A stretch of 64,000 bases of DNA from Rhodosorus marinus (lineage: Eukaryota; Rhodophyta; Stylonematophyceae; Stylonematales; Stylonemataceae), in the NCBI GenBank assembly GCA_029953675.1, contig JAMWBK010000001.1, forward strand, positions 2,889,001 through 2,953,000, in the 5' to 3' direction. Position numbers and translations under genes: made by a program. This document shows positions 44,422 to 55,401 of this stretch, piece after piece. Below the pieces are notes generated by a model. It was not told where the DNA came from. It searched no databases and was given only the letters and a program-made list of their open reading frames with translations. Numbering within the stretch: position 1 is the stretch's first letter; every line of letters begins with the position of its first letter.

Positions 44422-46129
44422 ATGGCTTTTGTTTTTGGGAGCAGTTTCGTCGGGGGAAGAGGGGCTGGTGTACAGACGCGAACCTCTTCTTGCAGGAGAG
44501 TAAGTGCTTTCTTATCTTGAGTTTAGCTTGGATCCCTTCAATGTTTCTCATCTTTGTTTGCCAACCGTTATCGTTATGTTTCTGTTCGTTTAGGTCGGCG
44601 TGACCAGCCTGGAGATGAAGATCAGCGTCGCTGTGGTCGGTGGAGGACCTGCTGGAGCTTGCGCCGCGGAGGCGTTGGCAAAGGGCGGGATCGAAACTTA
44701 CATTATTGAGAGGAAAATGGACAATGCCAAGCCTTGCGGTGGTGCTATTCCGCTTTGTATGGTCGAAGAGTTCGATCTACCCCCAGAGATCATCGATCGT
44801 CGAGTCAGGAAGATGAAGATGATTTCTCCGAGCAACAGGACTGCGGACATTGGGCGCACCCTCAAGCCGGACGAGTATATCGGAATGACAAGGAGAGAAG
44901 TTCTTGACGGATTCCTCCGCGATCGCGCGATCGACCTCGGCGCGAAGCCGATCAACGGGCTCGTTACTGAAGTGCTGGTTCCTGAAGGTGTCGGCAAGTA
45001 CAAAATTATGTACTCTGACTATAGCACCAAAAAATCCGGGAAGGGAGAACAGGTAACTTTCAAGTTTCGGCGGAACACCTGTAGCCAACGATCCGTAAAC
45101 TGATCAAGCTAGTGCTTGCTCCACTTCTGCGCTTGTAGAGCTCCATCGACGTTGACATGATCATTGGGGCAGATGGAGCGAATTCTCGAGTGGCGAAGGC
45201 CATCAATGCGGGAGAGTATGCGTATGCGATCGCGTTCCAGGAGAGGATCAAGCTCCCTGAAGACAAGATGGAATACTATGAGGAACTCGCAGAAATGTAC
45301 GTTGGAGACGACATCTCCCCTGATTTCTACGGATGGGTCTTCCCCAAGTATGATCATGTTGGAGTTGGTACGGGGACGGTCATCAACAAGAACGCCATTA
45401 AGCAGTACCAGACCGCAATCCGTGACAGGGCTGCGGAGCGATTGGCTGGAGGAAAGCTCCTCAAGGTGAGAGTGCTTTGAGCACAATCCGTGCATCGCAG
45501 TGAAGGGGGATATATCTTCTAAGCCAACTACAACTACGACTGTTCAGGTTGAGGCACATCCGATCCCAGAGCACCCGAGGCCGCGCAGAGTATCTGGACG
45601 AGTCGCCCTAGTTGGTGATGCGGCGGGTTACGTAACGAAGTGCTCAGGCGAAGGCATCTACTTCGCTGCGAAGAGTGGAAGAATGGCTGCGGAAGCGATT
45701 GTTAAGCTGTCCAAAAACGGAGAGGTGACAACCCCCCTTCCCCTTCCCCCGCCCCAAGTCCTGTTACAAAAATGATTTTCGGTTCTGACTGAAACTGTTC
45801 TCCTTCAGGTTCTACCAACTGAACAGCAGATCAAGGACACTTACATCCGAGATTGGGACAACAAGTACTGGGCAACTTACAAGGTGCTGGATATCTTGCA
45901 AGCCGTTTTCTATCGAAACAACGGTGCACGAGAGGCCTTCGTCGAACTCTGCGAGGATGAGTATGTGCAGAAGGTGACCTTCGACTCCTATTTGTACAAG
46001 AAGGTCACTAGGGGCAGTCCGGTGGACGATATTAAGCTTCTCTTTAAGACGTTTGGGAGTCTGATTCGAGGCAACGCTTTGGCCACACCGGATACCCCGA
46101 TTGCAGTGATAGACACGAAGAAGCTGTAG
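44422..46129 (+). CDS. chlP: Geranylgeranyl reductase, plastid
   Basis: Five exons (44422-44499, 44594-45052, 45139-45465, 45548-45724, 45809-46129; introns 94, 86, 82 and 84 nt, all phase 0) give 453 aa. The transit peptide begins MAFVFGSSFVGG. The FAD-binding Rossmann motif is VAVVGGGPAGACAAEALAKG, followed by KPCGGAIP and later VALVGDAAGYVTKCSGEGI, the second FAD motif of the family. ChlP reduces geranylgeranyl diphosphate or chlorophyll-bound geranylgeranyl to phytyl with NADPH, feeding chlorophyll and tocopherol synthesis on plastid membranes. Length and motifs are complete. Close paralogues in archaea make lipids, but the transit peptide fixes this as plastid ChlP. Confidence 0.95.
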
Positions 46130-47291
46130 ACATATACGTGCAGAAATATAGTCTTTAGAGACGAATTGTAGTTTTTCCCTTACAGCACTTAGTAGATAGT
46201 TTTAGACCGGACAGGTTTGTCATTGAAACATTAGCCTTAATTTAGAATTACATATGGAAATAAGAAACCGGCTGGCGGAGCAATTAACGAGCGGAATGCT
46301 CCACCTCCGCAACGTTTGGTTGCAGTTGCTGCCATAGGCAGTTCAGTGAACATCTGCCGATATATCCTTCGAGATCACCTGGACGGTAGTACGGGTCATG
46401 AAGTCATTGAGCACCACCGGCGTGCCAAGACGCGCCGATTAGGGCGGTAGCACACGCATTTTTTTAACGACAATGGAAATGCCCATTGGCGCTCAGCAGG
46501 AAGTTCGGGAGTCCCGATGCTTCTGGTCCGCCAACCGGGTGGCATCCACGTCCATTTGCACTGTTCGAAAAACAAACCAAACAATATTTGTGGCAAGCAG
46601 ATCAGAGGGGCTGGAAAACGAGCTGAGGACATCGTAGCAGAATAAAGATCGTCTAGTACTTCTCACAGCACACACACAGACCTGGCAAGGGCAACTGGGC
46701 CACAACCCTCAAAAGACCCGAAGAAACCACGATTGGCCAACTTCATCCTTTATTGACTAACTTACATCAAAATTTCTACATTTAACCCAATTAAAATACC
46801 CTAAATAAATGTAAGCTTACGTTGAATACATTAAATGGATAACTAATCCCTATTCCTTTCATTATTGGATATGAATTGATTGATTACTGCTAAGGGCTGT
46901 GAGATTCTCGTCGGGATTTGTGTGTGGATGGGAGCTGGTTTTTAATCAATTTTCTTTCGTTTTATTGTTTTTTTTTTTTCCTCTGGCGATGACGCTCGTT
47001 GCTGAATTGCTGAATTGATGTAGGATTTGGTGAGTGAACCTCTGTTCTTGTTGACGGGTGAGGATAGGTGATGGGCAGGGGAGGTTGGTGGTGGGGTTTT
47101 GGATAGAAGGTTGGTGGTGGGGTTTTGGATAGAAGGTTGGAGAGGCGTTGAAAGGGGGTGAGATGTTTTAGAGTTTTCGCTCTCGGTTTGTGTTTAGTAT
47201 TTTTTTTGTTGATGCTCTGATTCAACTGGTAGAGTTGGAAAACAAGAAGTCTCTTGGTTGTTTGGAAGTGGCGATAGGGAGGAAATTTGAT
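46130..47291. other. Intergenic
   Basis: 3' region of chlP and promoter of the HHL1-like gene. A 26-bp tandem duplication lies at 47082-47141. The frame of the following gene is open upstream to a GTG at 47190, but the first ATG is at 47292. Confidence 0.55.
47082..47141 (+). repeat. 26-bp direct tandem duplication
   Basis: AGGTTGGTGGTGGGGTTTTG plus GATAGA is repeated perfectly twice, with a third partial start. Confidence 0.9.
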
Positions 47292-47858
47292 ATGGCGTTT
47301 GTTGCAGGGGTTGGCGGTGGAGTGCCTGCGACAGGGAGGGAGGTTAGGACTTGTGAGAGGAGGGGGGTGATTGTGATGGGCAAAGGGAAGGGGAGTGGAC
47401 GGAGAAATGCGCCTTTGAGAAAACCGAATCAGGCCGGGCCAGAGATTCCGGATGATGGGACGCCTATTTTCACGATTTTGGTGAGGTCGGAGAAGGGGGC
47501 GAAGCTGTGGTATCCCTGCGGAGCCGTGCAAGGGGATAAGAGGTCCAAGGGGCTGGTTGAAGGAATGCAATCATCGTGGGGGAAAGCTCTTTATGGGTCT
47601 GCGCTTGACCGAGGCATTGCGGGAACCGTGTACAAGGACGGAAGTCGTTTTACTGAGAATGCCGTTCGCATGTTTCCAGCTCTGCGAAGTTCGATGAACA
47701 ACTTGCAGTTTGGCTACAGGATCTCGGCGGCCGGTATGGAGACCACCAAGACGAAGCTGATCACGGAGGAAATGGGGATGCCTTTTCTCAAGTGGGTCCA
47801 GTACAAGGTATCATCACAGTTTCAGGAACTGACGGGCCAAAAGGCGCCCGCGCAATAG
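47292..47858 (+). CDS. HHL1-like plastid protein
   Basis: A single exon of 188 aa. The transit peptide begins MAFVAGVGGGVPATG. The mature part has FTILVRSEKGAKLWYPCGAV, LYGSALDRGIAGTVYKDG and NLQFGYRIS. The pattern VR...LWYP...G, AxxVYKD and FGYRI matches HHL1 (HYPERSENSITIVE TO HIGH LIGHT 1), a thylakoid-associated factor in PSII protection and repair, and its cyanobacterial relatives. The resemblance is moderate; a sister family is possible. Nothing suggests introns. Confidence 0.6.
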   Translation: MAFVAGVGGGVPATGREVRTCERRGVIVMGKGKGSGRRNAPLRKPNQAGPEIPDDGTPIFTILVRSEKGAKLWYPCGAVQGDKRSKGLVEGMQSSWGKALYGSALDRGIAGTVYKDGSRFTENAVRMFPALRSSMNNLQFGYRISAAGMETTKTKLITEEMGMPFLKWVQYKVSSQFQELTGQKAPAQ

Positions 47859-48050
47859 GTCAAATGTGGGCACCACCTCTCTACGAAATAACAAAATAAA
47901 CTGCGAAAATAGATTGAAATTTTTCTACCACAAAAAAATGTTGGTCCTCTTCGAACTGGGTGGAGGTCCCAGCACACGCCTGTATCCTTTATTCGGCAGC
48001 TACCTACCGCAGCGAAATACGACTACTCTATCTTCGCTCTAAACTCACTT

Positions 48051-48075
48051 AGACCCCCTGTCCAGGGGTCTCATC
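48051..48075 (-). repeat. Shared hairpin element, copy 2
   Basis: The reverse complement of 26815-26839 with a single G-for-A change; arms AGACCCC(C/T) and AGGGGTCT. Confidence 0.75.
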
Positions 48076-48267
48076 TAACTTCTAGCTAGTGGGAATTGAT
48101 GGTATAGAGTACCATCAAAGACACAGGAAGTATGGGAATCAAGCACAACCAGAGAGCCGTCGAAAGGATGTCAGAAACGTGTGCGATCTCGTTCAAAGCA
48201 GCTGCTTAAACCGCAACGTCCCAAAAGAGGCCGACAAAAGCTGATCGATGTCAGGCTCGAATGACCA

Positions 48268-48603
48268 GGTAACAGTGGTCCTTAACCTGCAAATGGCCCT
48301 GCTGAGCGGGTAACATCAGCCATCGTTTTTGGCCTGAGGAAACCAGCTAACTTGGTTTGTGTAATAGTGGCCGTTCTCATTTGGCCAAGGAGTTGTACTG
48401 CTAAGACAAGTGTGGCAACGGCCGTGCGAATGGCCAGGAAAATCCCTTCCTTTGGGTGGGAACAATGGCCATGCCCTTTGGCCTTGAAAACCCATGGTGA
48501 TTCTGGATAGGTAGTATAGGGCTCTCTTATTTGGCCAATGAAATACACTGGAATTGAGACAAATAACATTTGCCATTTTTGTTCCAAGAAAACGGGAATT
48601 TCT
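48268..48603. repeat. Degenerate 51-bp (17-codon) tandem repeat, about seven units
   Basis: Units begin near 48268, 48311, 48362, 48413, 48461, 48512 and 48563; most steps are 51 bp. Consensus features: TAACA, TGGCC, TTTGGCC, AGGAAA and a TTGG-type end. Because 51 is divisible by three, two minus-strand frames stay open through the array, one with a Phe-rich 17-residue periodicity (FIGQIREPY, FKAKGHGH, FLAIRTAV, LGQMRTAT, FLRPKTMA). No start context or flanking gene makes coding certain. Confidence 0.75.
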
Positions 48604-48954
48604 GCTTTGAGGCGCTGGCCTTATCAGGAAGACCATTGTCTACCGTGGAGGGAGTCCTAGAGGCTCAGTCTGTTGCTGGGCTTTGCGTTTTGGTCCTTCA
48701 ACATTGGCGGTTTTGTGTGCAAGGAGGAAGACAGGGTTCAGGAAACGCCAAAGAGTGTAAGATCGGAGGCCAACCCCTGGCCCACAAAAACGACATAAAG
48801 GCAGAGCACCACGAGAGACCAAAACAAAAACGAGAGTGTCTTTCTTTGACAAGATAAACACAAGGAGGAAGGAAGGAACGGTAGAACAAGAAAAAGTACT
48901 AGACCCGAAAAAGTCATAGCGCCCGCATGGGCGCTAGATCGTTAAGAGGCGATT

Positions 48955-50073
48955 TCAGGGCTGATCGAGTGTAATCGCGATTCCAAACTTTTGCCCCTTC
49001 TCAAGTTCCTTGACATTAGCGGAGGATGACATGGTCAATTTTGTTGACTTGTCAATGTTCGCGATGTACGCAAGGGAAACAGTCCCGAGGTTGTCCGTTT
49101 TGGCCTTAACCGTTGCTCCATCACCGGTGTACTTGATTCCTGTGGCCATAGATACAGATGTTTTCTCCCTGTTGTATGTAGCTTCAGCAGCAACCTCGTA
49201 CTTTGGCGAGATGGTGTGGCCAAACGCAAGCTTTACAAAGCGATCAGAATCCAGCGGCGGTTTTGTGTTAGCGCTTTTTATCTTCCTGATCAACTGAGCG
49301 TGTAGGTAAGGCATCTCACCTTGAATTTATTAAACTTGTCCGCAGTTGTGAGGGTTAGCTCACTATCTTCGTGGACAAGCGAAGCCCCCAGGCCATACTG
49401 GCTTACAGATTTCGATGCGATCTCGAAGGTTGCGGCTCCTCCAATGTTGAACAATTTGTAGCCGAGGGCTACGCTGTCGGTTACTGTCTGGCTGGTGACA
49501 TCCGCCAGTACAGTTGCGGCCACCTATTTTCATTTCCAATCGAAGCGTTCGTTTGGTAACCGAGCAATCAAAAATGAATCCTCGTACTGAGAGTGCTAGA
49601 TCGTACCATATCATGCTTGTATTCAAGTTTAGTAGACGCGGAGTGGCTTGAAGATCCAAGGGCTACGTTCAATGTATTCTTCAGGCCCTTCACACCCAGC
49701 TGCTCCGAAACCACCTCATTGCTGAGGGCGTTCGCGGTCGTAATTTTGGTCGTAAACGAGTTTCCATAGACCTTGTACTTCCAGCTCAGCGAACCAGATA
49801 TTGCCCCATCTTTGTCGCTTTCGACGCCGGTGGCAGTGAAGTTAACAGCGTCCGCTGTTGTAGTTTTCACCTCGACTTTCTTTCCAACGACGAAGTCATC
49901 GTTCAGAAGCTCTGGTCGGAAGGGGTGCGAACATTAGAAACAACACAGAGGCACCATCAGATTAGCAAAAAATTCTGACGAATTCGTCAACAACAACACA
50001 CAGGGACAAACGAAGAACGGAAACCCTTACTCTTCGCGGACTTGCCGAAATCAGAAAACGACTTGACAACCAT
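48955..50073 (-). CDS. Mitochondrial voltage-dependent anion channel (porin)
   Basis: Four exons (50073-50031, 49911-49607, 49523-49320, 49230-48955; introns 119, 83 and 89 nt) give 275 aa, the usual VDAC length. The N-terminal helix MVVKSFSDFGKSAKKLL is followed by amphipathic beta strands of a 19-strand barrel: VNFTATGVES, GSLSWKYKV, FTTKITTANAL, TKLEYKHDM, SVALGYKLF, VSMATGIKYTG, GTVSLAYIAN and the closing GQKFGIAITL. VDAC carries metabolites across the outer mitochondrial membrane. The last intron was placed at AAAG/CTTGCG because it restores KFNKFKLAFGHTISPKYE and has normal length; nearer acceptors exist. Confidence 0.9.
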
Positions 50074-51202
50074 CCTTGCTAAAACTCGCCGGGTAAAAAA
50101 ATCCAACAAGGCCCTTTCAATCCAACGTCGCTTCTAATCAAGCCAGATCCAAACGACTCTACCCTTCGCAGCTATCTAACCAGCTCCCAGGGTCCGTCCT
50201 CTCGATCTAGTTGCGTCCGTACTTACCTGAACCGATATATTGATACAAAACAAATCCCCGGCCGCGCGAGAAGAGCCCGGAAAAATTTTCCATCAGAAGA
50301 GAAATTGTATTCCACGATCTGATGGATTCTCCAAGCAAAGGACTGGCAGTGTACTGTGAATGTGGATCGCGTGTTGTTGTGGTGGTGGGCAGTATGTCTA
50401 ATTGTGTTGACCACAATCTCCAGTCTATACAGTTGGAAATCTAAAATTTCCGTGACTTCGACAACGACTGAAGGTGAGGTGACAACTCTAAAGCAATATC
50501 GCGTCCAACTTCGGCGACGCCAGCATCTGGATGACTCAACGCCAATGGGACATTGTCCCCTTCGCGTCAGGGATGTCCAGTCCTTTTCCCGGGCAAATGT
50601 GTGAGTAGCCACGATAGCAAAGACTTCAGCGAAGCCTTCCAATCTTCAACTCCAGCCCCGATCTCCTTCCAAGCCTCTCCGACAAGCGGAGCCCATAGCC
50701 AGCAAAGAACCACTCGACCTCGAACGGTAAAAATGTAATAGGACAGCCTGTCCCACTCGGTTATGCACTCAAACCCTGTCTTTCCATCTGTACTTTTTTG
50801 AACGAAAATTGGACCAATTCTATAACAGTTCTACTCACTCAGAGGAATGATCAGTCAATTTTCGCAAAATAGGATTGAATATAGTCAATATCTTTATATT
50901 GATTGATATTGAGGTGGTGGTCGAACGACAGATAAAGGGTGCCTTTGCTTTTCAGGAGCGGCGGATGAGGGGTTTGACTTGTTTCCTTTCAATTACATGT
51001 TAGAGAGACTATGGGAGCTTTCACTGTAGGTTGTTAACTGATGGGCATTTAGGAGGTGGTTCAGCTCTGTGTATATATCCGTTCAAGCTTCCGCGGTTTT
51101 GGTCCCAACCTGCGACTTTGCCGAGAAGGGTGGTGCTTGGTTTTGCTGGGTAAGCCGATTGGCTTTCTCTTTTGTGTTCTTGTTGGCTTTTTGATATTAG
51201 GG
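50074..51202. other. Divergent intergenic region (VDAC and TrpF promoters)
   Basis: No supportable gene; the frame at 50356-50604 begins with GTG and has no domain. A perfect GGACAGCCTGTCC palindrome lies at 50741-50753. Confidence 0.55.
50741..50753. promoter_or_regulatory. GGACAGCCTGTCC palindrome
   Basis: Arms GGACAG/CTGTCC around one C. About 450 bp before the trpF ATG. The same motif clusters at 55037-55113. Confidence 0.5.
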
Positions 51203-52017
51203 ATGACGATTGCATTTTTAACGCCTGTTGTGCTGAAAAGCAAGGTCTCGCCTCGGGCGCGGAGGCATTTGACAATGAGCTCGAGTCGTGGTGGAGTAAA
51301 CACCGTGAAAATCTGTGGAATGCACACTCCGGAGGATGCTAGAATGGTAGTGGAGGAGGCTAGGAACCTCCTTCCGGAAGACGTTAGCCTTATGCTCGGC
51401 ATGATTATGTGGCCGGGCTCGAAAAGATACGTGTCTACTGACGTTGCCTCGAAAATAGCTTGTATCGCGAAAGATGCTGGGATACCATCTGTTGGAGTAT
51501 TCGTCGACGAAGATGCAAACACAATGATAGCTGCCAGAGATGCCGCAGGTAAGAAGGAGCTTAAGGACTCATCTTCAAAAGATTTGTACTAACCAGGGAC
51601 CGACGCGCGTTGCTAGGTTTAGATTTCGTTCAACTACACGGAAAGGCAAGCAGAGATCAGTATGATGGCCTCCCCCCTGAAACACCCAAGCTGTACGTCG
51701 TCGATGTGAAGTCTAACGGCGAGTACACAATCGATAGACCGCTGTCGGAAAAGGATCTCGTCCTATTTGACTCTAAAGGCGGGGGTACGGGCCGGCCTTT
51801 CAACTGGGAAAAGTTCTCCAAACCACTCCACCCTCGTTGGTTGGTTGCCGGCGGCCTATCGCCAGATAATATCACCACTGCATTGACGAGCCTTGATCCT
51901 TGGGGAGTTGATGTTGCAAGCGGTGTCAACGACGAAGGCGGAATCCGAAAGGACAGGGCCAAACTTCAACGCTTCTTGTCCCATATATCAAAATTCTATG
52001 ACCTAACAGCAAACTAA
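51203..52017 (+). CDS. trpF: Phosphoribosylanthranilate isomerase
   Basis: Two exons (51203-51548, 51617-52017; intron 68 nt, the shortest here) give 248 aa. TIM-barrel motifs of PRAI are present: VKICGM with the catalytic Cys, VGVFVDE, LDFVQLHG, LVLFDSKGGGTGRPFNWE, WLVAGGLSPDN and GVDVASGVNDEGGIRKD. It converts phosphoribosylanthranilate to CdRP in tryptophan synthesis. It is a stand-alone enzyme, not fused to IGPS as in many fungi. The N-terminus MTIAFLTPVVLKSKVSPRAR fits a plastid transit peptide. The frame is open upstream to a GTG at 51056; ATG 51203 is the first ATG, 51275 an alternative. Confidence 0.93.
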
Positions 52018-52751
52018 CAACCAATTAGAACATAGACGATGTTTCAAACTTGTGAATTATTATTGGATTCTAAACGAACAACAAAGCAAAACATATAAAA
52101 AATAAAGTATCCAGTCAAACGCTCGTAATTTTAAAAGATTGACACCCGCAATTAATTAAAAAATAAGTATATAAAAGCTGGATAATACACGGACGGCCGG
52201 AACCTTTCGAATATTATTCCAAATAAAATTTCCTGCTCTTCAATAAACTAAAACAAATTAAAACTGTTATGAATGTATTACCAAAATACAATTAATTATG
52301 ACCAATAAATATGGATTAAGAGGTAGGTGTTATTTTTAAAGGGGATTAGGAGAAAATTCGCCCGCGCTGCAGTGATGATGTGGAAGTGTCCCGGATATAT
52401 GTATCCAATGTTTTTAGGAAGAAATTTTGTTGCCAAAGTAAGAATGGCGAATGTTTGCGTTTGGTAACATTGGGAGGGACTTCTTTGGCCAATGGGATTA
52501 GGTCAAAAACGGGGTTTTTGCAAAAGAATCTTCCCTTGCACAAAATGGATAAATAGTCTTGAAATGGAAAGGACATGGAAAAATAGGGTTTGGGGAGCTG
52601 TGGGGGAGCGGGGGGAAGGGCGGCGGAGGTTTGAGTTGTTATGTGCTTGACCACAGTAGTGTTTTTGTGACTGAGAGAAGGTATTGCTGTTGCTTGTTTT
52701 TGCTTTACGAGGAGTGTAAAGTTTCTGCGCGTGAGGATTGCTTTGCGCAGG
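52018..52751. other. Intergenic, AT-rich then G/T-rich
   Basis: 3' region of trpF and leader of the IMPDH gene. No gene seen. A CAG directly before the IMPDH ATG (GCGCAG/G) could be the acceptor of a 5'-UTR intron. Confidence 0.55.
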
Positions 52752-54773
52752 ATGAATGGGCATGCTCCTGCAGATGGGGATCTGGCAAACCCCAAGGCCA
52801 AAACTTCAACGTGAGCAGCTTTTCTGTTTTTCGGAAAGCGAGGATTTTCTTTGATTTTTTTGGCAGCCTTGGTTGAAATCTGGTTCGTTTTCGCTTATTG
52901 TTTTTGGTTTCAGGCCAGCTTTCCCAGAAGAAGAACTGTACAAGTACCTCGATGGCTTCCCAGCGGCAGAGGTTTTCGACGGTAGTCCGGTATGAAGCGT
53001 CGCACGTTGCTTTGTTGCTCAATGAGTGCAGCTCTAATGTTGTTTTCCTCCGTTTTCCGTTTGGGTAGGTTGGCCGCTCGTACGCGGACTTCATTCTGCT
53101 TCCCGGGCATATCTACTTTGCTGCTGACGACGTCTGCCTGGACTCAAGGGCGACAAAGAATGTTCGCTTGCACACCCCAATGATAAGCTCCCCCATGGAC
53201 ACTGTGACAGAAAGCTTGATGGTATGCGAGCACTGGATTTCCACGCTTTGCCACAGTTTCAGTTCTTGGCTTACAGGAGAGAGGGTTTGTCGCGCTGGAA
53301 ATATACAGGCTAGGAACATGGCCCTGCAGGGAGGTCTCGGTATCATCCACTACAACAATACAATGGAGGAACAACGACGTGAGGTGGACAAGGTGAAGCG
53401 ATTTGAGAACGGGTTTATTACTGACCCGAAGACCCTGAGCCCCGAAGACACGATCGCAGACGCGCTGGCTATCAAGGAGCGATATGGTTTCTCAGGCATT
53501 CCGATCACCTTGAGCGGAGGCATGTACAGCAAGCTGGTTGGGATCGTAACAAACAGAGACATTGAGTTCATTCGCAACAAGAACACCCCTCTTGCTGATG
53601 TCATGACCAAAGAAATAGAAACGGCCATGGAAGGATGTACACTGGGCCAGGCGTATGATATTTTGAAGATCAGCAAGAAGGGAAAGCTTCCGATCGTCAA
53701 TGCAAACTATGAGTTGGTGCGTGCCGGGGCCTTAGTAGTGCGAAGTCGTCCAGATGGGACAGCAATGAATTTGACGCTCGTGCTTCCTGCTGCTCGTCAT
53801 ACTGACTAGGTTGGCCTTGTTGCCCGGAACGACATAAAGAAGAACCTGGAGTTTCCGAACGCGAACGTTCACGCAGGCGATAAGAAACTCTTGTGCGGAG
53901 CTGCCATTGGAACGCGACCGGAGGATCGAGATCGGCTTGACGAGCTCACAAAGGTGAACGTGGACGTCGTCGTGCTCGATTCCTCGCAGGGGGACTCTCT
54001 GTACCAAATCGAAATGATTAAGTACATCAAGACCAAATACCCTCACTTGGATGTGCTCGCGGGCAACGTTGTAACTCAGACTCAAGCTTACCACCTGATC
54101 AAGAGCGGCGCAGATGGCTTGAGAGTTGGCATGGGATCTGGGTCCATTTGCACAACACAAGAGGTGATGGCCTGCGGGAGGCCACAGGTAAGCACTCAAA
54201 ATATGAAAAGGCATGTGATCGTCGCAGATGTTTTCTGAGATGCGTGTGGACTATCTTCATCAGGCTACCGCTGTGTACAAGGTGGCGTCGATTGCGAGGG
54301 AATATGGTATTCCAGTGATTGCAGACGGAGGCATTGCCAACAGTGGCCACGTTATCAAGGCACTTGCTTCCGGAGCGTCTGCGGCGATGATGGGATCGAT
54401 GCTTGCTGGCACTGAAGAAGCGCCCGGGGAGTACTTTTACAAGGACGGTATTCGGCTTAAGAAATACCGGGGCATGGGGTCGTTGGAAGCAATGACAAAG
54501 GGATCTGCAAACCGTTACTTCTCAGATAACAAGAAAATCAAGGTTGCCCAAGGGGTGAGCGGTGCAGTTGCCGACAAGGGATCAGTTAGGAAATACCTGC
54601 CCTACTTAATCCAAGGGGTTAAGCACGGTTTCCAAGACCTGGGGGTCATGAGCGTCGACGAGCTGCACAAAAATATCTACAATGGACGCCTCCGATTCCA
54701 GGTTAGAAGCGCGGCCGCGCAAGCCGAAGGAGGTGTCCACAGCCTCTATACTTACGAGAAGAGCGCCATCTAA
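52752..54773 (+). CDS. Inosine-5'-monophosphate dehydrogenase
   Basis: Six exons (52752-52810, 52914-52989, 53069-53221, 53309-53716, 53810-54187, 54264-54773) give 527 aa; introns are 103, 80, 87, 93 and 76 nt. Motifs in order: [34 protein letters not shown], two CBS domains (about residues 125-235, with [16 protein letters not shown] and GKLPIVN), [13 protein letters not shown], the active-site loop [13 protein letters not shown] (Cys346), [18 protein letters not shown] and [12 protein letters not shown]. It oxidises IMP to XMP with NAD+, the committed step to GTP. The third intron (87 nt) is stop-free and in frame, so unspliced reading would add 29 residues. No targeting signal is evident; likely cytosolic. 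Confidence 0.95.
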
Positions 54774-55401
54774 TATTGCCGAGACGATAATAAAGACAGT
54801 AGAACTACCCAACGCACTTCAGAAACGGAATTACGAGGAGGGAAGCCTCTTTCCCTCCTGTAACTTCCTTCTTGATTAACTGATCGAAGACGGTTAGTAG
54901 TTAATATGCTTATCAACCATCACTCAACTTCCAAGAACGTCATAGCCTCTCAGGGATCACAAGAGACATGACTTGCACCAATCCAAGCCGTTCAAAAAGC
55001 TAATCCACGAGGAATTCGTACAGTGACGTTCCATGGGGACAGCCTGTCATTTATAAGGACAGTCTGTAAAATAAAATAGGACAAACTGTCCTAAAGTATT
55101 GGACAGATTGTCCATTTATTTTATTTGCATTTTTCAAATAAAGACGTCGACGGCGACGTTCCTCATGAAAAATGGAATGGTTGTTGAGGACGCCTCATAA
55201 TAGATTCGAAAAATGGATGACACAGGGGAATCTGGGTTTTTGGGGTTGTTTTGAGGGTTTTTGACTTGAGCTGATTCAAAAAGGGATGGTTTTGAAGGGT
55301 TTTTGAGGGGAGAGGGAGAGCGGGGTGGGATTGGGAAAGGGTTGTGTGCGGGTAGTTGGTATTGGGTGGGTTGACTGAAGCTTTTGAGTTGGTGAGGAAG
55401 G
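54774..55401. other. Intergenic with palindrome cluster
   Basis: 3' UTR of the IMPDH gene and promoter of the uS4 gene. Four GGACA-type palindromes lie at 55037-55113, about 290 bp before the uS4 ATG. Confidence 0.6.
55037..55113. promoter_or_regulatory. Cluster of four GGACANNNTGTCC palindromes
   Basis: GGACAGCCTGTCA (55037), GGACAGTCTGTAA (55057), GGACAAACTGTCC (55079) and GGACAGATTGTCC (55101), spaced 20, 22 and 22 bp, so about two helical turns apart on one DNA face. The centres differ while the arms are kept, as expected for binding sites of a dimeric protein rather than plain repeat copies. Function is inferred. Confidence 0.6.

Larger units (their letters stand above)
47859..48954. 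other. Intergenic between convergent genes
   Basis: It holds the second copy of the shared hairpin (48051-48075) and a degenerate 51-bp tandem repeat (48268-48603). Two minus-strand frames of about 100 codons run through that repeat. Confidence 0.55.

Noticed and set aside
46962-47570. 202-codon minus-strand frame over the HHL1-like gene
   Set aside because: Low-complexity Pro/His/Thr-rich antisense of a conserved plus-strand gene.
48268-48603. CRISPR array
   Set aside because: The units are degenerate and contiguous with no unique spacers between conserved repeats, and the genome is eukaryotic.
50223-50642. Frames of 139 (minus) and 82 (plus) codons between VDAC and trpF
   Set aside because: They overlap each other on opposite strands, lack ATG starts and show no family features; the area is better explained as a divergent promoter.
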